Shown piece after piece: positions 59,356 through 64,000 of a stretch of DNA of 64,000 bases. How positions within the stretch are numbered: position 1 is the first letter of the stretch; each line of letters starts with the position of its first letter. Origin of the DNA: UBA4421 sp028228615 (GTDB lineage: Bacteria > Pseudomonadota > Gammaproteobacteria > Pseudomonadales > Azotimanducaceae); NCBI GenBank assembly GCA_028228615.1, contig JAOJBS010000006.1:49570-113569 (forward strand), in the 5' to 3' direction. The position numbers and the translations under genes were made by a program. The notes beneath the pieces were generated by a model that worked only from the letters and a program-made list of their open reading frames with translations, had not been told where the DNA came from and searched no databases.

Positions 59356-60486
59356 ATGAGTCAAAACGCAAACACAACATCTGACACAGCACCAGACACT
59401 GCATCCCAGGCAACCACAAACAGCGCCAAAAAGACCATTGTCATTGTGGGCGGCGGTAGCGCTGGGCATGTGTTGCCAGCCTTGCCTGTGGCGGATGAGT
59501 TGATCAAAAAGCAGTGGCAAGTGCATTTTGTAGGCACGCATAGCGGTTTAGAAGAAAAGTTGTTGGGCGACAGAGCGATCACTTTTCACAGTGTGTCCGC
59601 CGGTAAGCTGCGGCGCTACTTCTCTTGGCAGAATTTTTCTGACCTCATCCGCATTTTTCTAGGCATTGTTCAGGCGATGTTTTTACTCAGAAGAATTCGC
59701 CCTCATGTGATTTTCTCTAAAGGTGGTTTTGTCTCTTTTCCCGTGGTGTTTGCAGGTTGGTTGTTGAGAATACCTATTGTCGCTCATGAGTCAGATCTAA
59801 CGCCGGGCTTGGCCAATCGTTTGGTCATGCCTTTTGTGTCAACCCTTTGCTCTAGTTTTGCTGACACGCGTTTTGCTGGCTTTAAGGGGCGGGTTGTAAA
59901 CACTGGCACCCCGGTGCGTGAGGATTTACTCAACGGTGATGCCGCAGCAGGGCGACTTTTTTTGGGTGTTGAAAATGGACTGCCAATTTTGTTGGTCACC
60001 GGTGGTAGTTTAGGTGCTGATGCGCTGAATGCCATTGTTAGAGCGTCTCTGCCTGAGCTTTGCGCGAGTTACTTTGTGGTGCATGTCTGCGGTCCGGGCA
60101 AAGCGAAAAAACTGCGCCAGCCTGGATACCTTGAGTTGGAGTATGTGGACGCGGGTTGGGGCGATATGTTGGCCGCAGCGGACATTGTGGTGTCGCGAGC
60201 TGGCGCTAATGCGCTGTTTGAATTATGGGCGTTGAAAAAACTCACGCTACTGGTGCCTTTGTCCGGGGCTGCGTCTCGGGGTGACCAACTGGCTAACGCC
60301 GCTTACGCCAAGGCGCAAGGCTTGAGCGAAGTGGTGGCAGAGGAAGATCTGGGGACAGAGCAGTTGCTTATTGCGCTCAAAACTTTGCACGACAATGCAC
60401 CGCAATATCAACAGGCACTTGGGGGCGTAACTGCACTGAAGGCCAGTGACTCGTTGGTGGCTGAGTTGGAGGCTGTGGCTAAATAG
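59356..60486 (+). CDS. MurG-family glycosyltransferase, Gram-positive type
   Basis: 376 residues, GT28 fold. Behind a 25-residue Thr/Ala-rich N-terminus come GGGSAGHVLPALPVADEL, SAGKLRRYFSWQNF, SKGGFVSFPVV, AHESDLTPGLANRL and TGTPVREDLL. These match the MurG of bacilli and clostridia much more closely than the GGTGGHVFPA type usual in gammaproteobacteria. MurG adds GlcNAc to lipid I on the inner face of the membrane. This gene is outside any dcw cluster, so it is probably a second, horizontally acquired paralogue or a related glycosyltransferase. Confidence 0.85.
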   Translation: MSQNANTTSDTAPDTASQATTNSAKKTIVIVGGGSAGHVLPALPVADELIKKQWQVHFVGTHSGLEEKLLGDRAITFHSVSAGKLRRYFSWQNFSDLIRIFLGIVQAMFLLRRIRPHVIFSKGGFVSFPVVFAGWLLRIPIVAHESDLTPGLANRLVMPFVSTLCSSFADTRFAGFKGRVVNTGTPVREDLLNGDAAAGRLFLGVENGLPILLVTGGSLGADALNAIVRASLPELCASYFVVHVCGPGKAKKLRQPGYLELEYVDAGWGDMLAAADIVVSRAGANALFELWALKKLTLLVPLSGAASRGDQLANAAYAKAQGLSEVVAEEDLGTEQLLIALKTLHDNAPQYQQALGGVTALKASDSLVAELEAVAK

Positions 60487-60653
60487 CTCGCGAGATTTGC
60501 GCGCAGAACAGCCTCTTTTGCACAAAGTTCACCGCTAAACTCATTACCCAGCAGGGCGTCAGGCTACTCAAATTCATCTAATCATGAAGCGTTCTCCTTG
60601 ACTTGAACTCATGGGTTGCCTACCGTGCTCGCTTCATTTCTGGCGTAAATTCT

Positions 60654-61832
60654 ATGTATAAAATTCGAACTTATAACGCTATTGCGCCAATCGGCCTAGA
60701 GCGATTCCCTTCTAACGGCTACGAAGTTAATGCCGAGCATGTGGCTCCTGAGGCATTGTTGATCCGCAGTCACAAGCTAGCAGCCGAAGACCTCAACCCA
60801 GACCTAAAAGCGGTAGCACGCGCGGGTGCAGGCACTAATAATGTGCCAGTGCAGGCATGTAGCGAAAAAGGCATTGTTGTATTCAATACGCCGGGTGCTA
60901 ATGCTAATTCAGTCAAAGAGTTGGTGATCACCGCTTTATTGCTGGCATCACGAGATGTATTTGGTGGCATCGCGTACGTGCGTTCACTGGCTAATGTCAC
61001 AGACGAAGCTGAGTTGAACAAGCTGGTAGAAGCTGAGAAGAAGAAATTTAAGGGCCGCGAACTAGTAGGCAAAACCTTGGGCGTGGTGGGTTTAGGCGCT
61101 ATCGGTTCTATGGTTGCTCGGGCAGGCATGGATCTTGGCATGAACGTGTTGGGTTACGACCCTGCGTTGTCAGTAGACGCCGCATGGCGCATACCTTCTC
61201 AGGTAGAGCGTATGCAAAATCTCCCAAGTCTTTTTGCGAAAGCAGATTACGTGAGCATTCACGTGCCATTGCTGCCTGCTACAGAAGGCATGATTAATGA
61301 AGAAGCGCTAAAGGCATTTAAGCCAGGCAGCGTGTTGTTGAACTTTGCGCGCCAGCCCATTGTTGATTCGGATGCATTAAAAGCAGCCCTAGCCAGTGGG
61401 CATTTAGGCCGCTATGTCGCCGACTTCCCAGTGCCAGGTTTGTTGGACCACGACCGCGTAATGCTCACCCCACATTTAGGTGCGAGTACTGACGAAGCGG
61501 AAGAGAACTGCGCGGTAATGGCGGCGGACCAGTTGGTACGGTTTTTAGAAACCGGCAGTATTGTGAATTCTGTGAATTTCCCAGCGGTAAGTGCAGATGC
61601 AGTTTCTGGCTATCGCTTGGCAGTAAGTAACCACAACGTGCCGGGCATGTTGGGCCAAATGACTGCGGTATTAGCAGAGCGCAACATCAACGTGATTGAT
61701 CTGATCAATAAGAGCCGTGATGAGTTGGCATACAATCTAATTGATCTGTCGGAAGTGCCAGATGAAGGCCTGCTTGAAGCAATTCGAGCCATTGAAAGCG
61801 TGATTAACGTGCGCGTGATTCAAGAGCGTTAA
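60654..61832 (+). CDS. serA: Phosphoglycerate dehydrogenase, short ACT-domain type
   Basis: 392 residues from the ATG at 60654 (MYKIRTYNAI); a TTG further upstream is not supported. D-2-hydroxyacid dehydrogenase fold with the NAD loop GLGAIG (146-151), catalytic Arg in NFARQPIVD and His in LTPHLGASTDEAEENC. The Glu of the usual triad is not obvious: the stretch reads DFPVPGLLDHD. A C-terminal ACT domain (NHNVPGMLGQMTAVL) would bind serine. It commits 3-phosphoglycerate to serine. It is followed by a strong terminator. Confidence 0.9.
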   Translation: MYKIRTYNAIAPIGLERFPSNGYEVNAEHVAPEALLIRSHKLAAEDLNPDLKAVARAGAGTNNVPVQACSEKGIVVFNTPGANANSVKELVITALLLASRDVFGGIAYVRSLANVTDEAELNKLVEAEKKKFKGRELVGKTLGVVGLGAIGSMVARAGMDLGMNVLGYDPALSVDAAWRIPSQVERMQNLPSLFAKADYVSIHVPLLPATEGMINEEALKAFKPGSVLLNFARQPIVDSDALKAALASGHLGRYVADFPVPGLLDHDRVMLTPHLGASTDEAEENCAVMAADQLVRFLETGSIVNSVNFPAVSADAVSGYRLAVSNHNVPGMLGQMTAVLAERNINVIDLINKSRDELAYNLIDLSEVPDEGLLEAIRAIESVINVRVIQER

Positions 61833-61872
61833 TTTTGCTCTGAGTCTTGGTCCTCTGCAGGATCAGAAAATT

Positions 61873-61906
61873 AAAGCGCATCCATTTGAAGGTGCGCTTT
61901 TTTTTT
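61873..61906 (+). terminator. Rho-independent terminator of serA
   Basis: AAAGCGCATCC (61873-61883) pairs with GGTGCGCTTT (61891-61900), including one G-T pair, and is followed by a run of nine T. It lies 40 bases past serA. Confidence 0.85.
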
Positions 61907-61954
61907 GCCTGCTGTTTAGGTAAGTGCTGGCTGCGTGGGTCATCGCACACTCAA

Positions 61955-63745
61955 CTAGTCCGGTTTAGGCCCTACATGCTTTACCCCGCGCCGAGCTTGG
62001 CGAGCAATAAAGCGCTGAGGGCTAAGATTGGTTTCTACACGCTGGGAGACCGGCGCGATCCAGCCCAATAGTTGACTGCTAATCATAGCTGCGGCCATGG
62101 GCGCGGAGCTGGTGCCCATTGATCCATGCGCGGTGGAAATCCACCCCATATCACTGAGCTTGCCAACCACCGGTTCGCGGTCGCTAGAGACACAGCGTGG
62201 TGCGCGCTTATGGCGCAGTGATGTCATTTTGCCGTTGCCGATAAAGCGTCGGTTTTTGTTGATGTTGCTCGTGCTCGCTTCCACCGATGTCCACGGTTCG
62301 TATTCGTAGCTGCTGCCCACGGTCCACTCTTTGTCGCCGGGGATGACATAGCCGTTGCCCACTATTGGCATGGGTATTCGTGCTTGAGTCACCGGCTTTA
62401 TCCAATCTAATTGGCCGTACATCTCGCCAATTTCTAAGCTTTTGGTGTTGGCGAAATTTGGGCTGGCGCCAGCGCAGGCGACAATAAAGGGCTGCTGGTC
62501 TGTCTCAACGCCCGGTTGTTTAACGAACTCAATGTTCGGATGGTCCATAAGGCCGTGACAAAGCTGGGGCAAGTCGATGATTGCGGCGCTGGGGAAAACC
62601 AATGCGCCAAGGCCGGCTAACTGAAAATCGTCAGTTAAGGTTTGCTCGTCTAGATAGGTCAGCCAATTCTGAGTCGCGCTTGAGTCAGGTGCATAGACCT
62701 TGGCTATTCTGCGAATTTTGCTCAACTCACCGTCGTTCATTGCCAGTTGCACCGCGCCGGTGGCGGAGAATCCCGGGAAGTTTGGGTGGTAGCTGCGGGC
62801 GTAGTGAAAAGCGCGAGCGCGAAATTCTGCGCCAGGGCTGCTGTCGCCTAACAATCTGCAATGCAGTGCGCTGACATCCATTTTTGAGCCGCCACTGGCT
62901 ACGCCATTGGGATCGAACATTTGTACCTGCACGCCTTGGTCGGCCAAGTGTCGAGCAACGGTACATCCGGCGATACCTGCGCCAAAAACACTTACGCGTT
63001 GAGGCGTGCTTTGTTTGGCCCCGTTAGCCACTAAAGTGCCGGCGAGACTAGAGCGTTTAATGGGCTGCTGATCAACCTTGCGCATAGCAAACCCCAGCGC
63101 TTCAAGGCCTCGTCTTACAGCTCCGGCAGAGGTGAAAGAGCCTACGGTGGTGCCTTGGGTAGAGTTGTCTGCAATGGAAGACAATATGTTTAAGTCCCAC
63201 ATGACAGGATTCTTTGGCGGTGAAAAGCCATCTAAGAACCATGCATCTACGGGTTGTCGTTGTCGCTTTGCTAAATCCTGAAGGCCGTCTAAGGCGTTGC
63301 CATGATAGACGCTGAGCTGTACGCGCCCATTGGCGAAGCTGCGACGGTGCCAGCCCGTGAGCAGCGGCGGTGGGTTGTCTGCAAGTACTCTATATATTTG
63401 CAAGCTCGCGCGAGTTGGGGCTATTTTTTGCCACGCCTCGTAGTCCAGTGGATGTGCTTCAAAGCTGATAAAATGCAGGTGTTTATCGGTTTGTTGTAAA
63501 AGCTCGGTGGCGGTTATGGCGAAATTTAGACCGCTACCAAAGCCCAATTCGCCGACATTAATGCACGCGCCCAAGTCCTCGCGCTCAAGCAAGGCGCTGG
63601 GTTTAAGGTAGATTCTGTGGACTTCATCTATGCCGTCAGCAGTATAGTAAATGTCTTCATACTGCTTGGAAAATGGCTGGTCGTTGATCCAGTCCAGAGC
63701 AGCGGGGGCTATATATTCTTGGTGATAGGTCGGGCTTTGCGACAT
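61955..63745 (-). CDS. mnmC: Bifunctional tRNA mnm5s2U methyltransferase/oxidoreductase MnmC
   Basis: 596 residues. N-terminal methyltransferase domain: SAM loop ELGFGSGLNF (66-75) and WFLDGFSPPKNP. C-terminal FAD oxidoreductase domain from about 250: FGAGIAGCTVARHL, and GSMGTSSAPMAA near the end binds FAD. MnmC turns cmnm5(s2)U34 into mnm5(s2)U34 in the wobble position of several tRNAs. The start is six bases behind a sulfurtransferase gene on the same strand, so the two are probably co-transcribed. Confidence 0.95.
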   Translation of the reverse strand: MSQSPTYHQEYIAPAALDWINDQPFSKQYEDIYYTADGIDEVHRIYLKPSALLEREDLGACINVGELGFGSGLNFAITATELLQQTDKHLHFISFEAHPLDYEAWQKIAPTRASLQIYRVLADNPPPLLTGWHRRSFANGRVQLSVYHGNALDGLQDLAKRQRQPVDAWFLDGFSPPKNPVMWDLNILSSIADNSTQGTTVGSFTSAGAVRRGLEALGFAMRKVDQQPIKRSSLAGTLVANGAKQSTPQRVSVFGAGIAGCTVARHLADQGVQVQMFDPNGVASGGSKMDVSALHCRLLGDSSPGAEFRARAFHYARSYHPNFPGFSATGAVQLAMNDGELSKIRRIAKVYAPDSSATQNWLTYLDEQTLTDDFQLAGLGALVFPSAAIIDLPQLCHGLMDHPNIEFVKQPGVETDQQPFIVACAGASPNFANTKSLEIGEMYGQLDWIKPVTQARIPMPIVGNGYVIPGDKEWTVGSSYEYEPWTSVEASTSNINKNRRFIGNGKMTSLRHKRAPRCVSSDREPVVGKLSDMGWISTAHGSMGTSSAPMAAAMISSQLLGWIAPVSQRVETNLSPQRFIARQARRGVKHVGPKPD

Positions 63746-63751
63746 AAAAAG

Positions 63752-64000
63752 TTATTTGTCTAATCCGCGAGCCACTGGTCGGTTAGCGTCCACGATCCAA
63801 CCGCTCCAAGAATCCGCGTACAAGGCGGCTTCGCCAAACCCCGCAATGCGCATGGCCAATATGTTGTGAATGGCGGTGACGCCAGAGCCGCAATAAATGG
63901 TTACAGCTGGGTCTTTATGGGAGCGCTCTAAGCCCAGAGCAAGAAAGCGTCTAGCAAGGTCGTCTGGCGCTTTGAAAAAACCTTGGTCGTCTAAATTGTC
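63752..64000 (-). CDS. Sulfurtransferase (rhodanese family), partial
   Basis: C-terminal 82 residues of a gene that runs off the window edge. It contains the rhodanese active loop CGSGVTA with the persulfide Cys, then ALYADSWSGWIVDANRPVA and the stop. This matches the second domain of thiosulfate/3-mercaptopyruvate sulfurtransferases (SseA/TST type). The enzyme moves sulfane sulfur to cyanide or thiols. It ends six bases before mnmC. The link to thiolated-uridine metabolism is only positional. Confidence 0.88.
   Translation of the reverse strand, partial: DNLDDQGFFKAPDDLARRFLALGLERSHKDPAVTIYCGSGVTAIHNILAMRIAGFGEAALYADSWSGWIVDANRPVARGLDK

Noticed and set aside
1..64000. CRISPR arrays, tRNA/rRNA genes, insertion sequences or prophage
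   Set aside because: No repeat-spacer pattern, no cloverleaf-like sequence in the gaps, no transposase or phage gene seen. Small RNAs cannot be excluded by eye.

Overview
This 64 kb window is a chromosomal segment of a gammaproteobacterium with moderate GC content. The evidence is dinG, rnt, mnmC, hda, a PhoP/PhoQ-like pair, the rnf-nth operon, and a gene order (glpK, argF/argD, grxD, rnt, argG, murI, nth-rnf, metG, mrp, dcd, purM, hda) that recalls pseudomonads and their marine relatives. A marine Cellvibrionales/OMG-type lineage is a reasonable guess, but it is inference. I saw no phage, insertion sequence, CRISPR array, tRNA or rRNA gene.

Layout. 1-7.3 kb is a rightward catabolic cluster: a PdxA-like dehydrogenase (cut by the window edge), a zinc alcohol dehydrogenase, a fumarylacetoacetate-hydrolase-fold enzyme, a molybdenum hydroxylase large subunit without its partner subunits, and a thiamine-diphosphate enzyme. 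7.3-22 kb holds a PQQ-type sugar dehydrogenase, dinG, bioY, a pitrilysin-like lipoprotein protease, a glycerate-kinase-like gene, a glycine-zipper envelope protein, a PepSY-like/PhoP-like/PhoQ-like module, a DUF349 protein and a CDGSH iron-sulfur protein. 22-29.6 kb is acyl-CoA metabolism (crotonase, a pair of unequal acyl-CoA dehydrogenases, an alpha/beta hydrolase) and a penicillin-acylase-family enzyme. 29.6-32.1 kb is a small accessory island with an attC-like integron recombination site directly behind an NAD-binding epimerase-like gene, plus two small hypothetical genes. 32.1-37.6 kb is nrdAB with a long purine-rich leader, two candidate NrdR boxes and a perfect DnaA box. 37.6-46.3 kb carries glpK, argF, argD, a PatB/MalY C-S lyase, grxD, rnt, argG and murI. 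46.4-50.7 kb is nth and the rnf operon. 50.9-64 kb is metG, mrp, dcd, purM, a TfoX-like gene, DUF2066, a CDP-alcohol phosphatidyltransferase, hda, a Gram-positive-type murG, serA, mnmC and a partial sulfurtransferase.

The most unusual feature is the rnf operon. RnfA, B, D, G and E are present and translationally coupled, but no rnfC gene exists. Instead the RnfB reading frame continues, without interruption, into the two-cluster ferredoxin domain and charged tail normally found at the C-terminus of RnfC. The RnfC NADH/FMN module is absent. This predicts an Rnf-type membrane complex with a continuous four-ferredoxin-cluster RnfB-C wire and a different electron donor, or an NADH module supplied in trans.

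Other points worth a second look are the lone attC-like site, 11-bp-phased direct repeats upstream of the PhoP/PhoQ-like genes, a perfect 21-bp palindrome between two divergent genes, matching Ala/Pro-rich linkers on NrdA and NrdB, and a hypothetical gene whose 3' end is the nrdB terminator.
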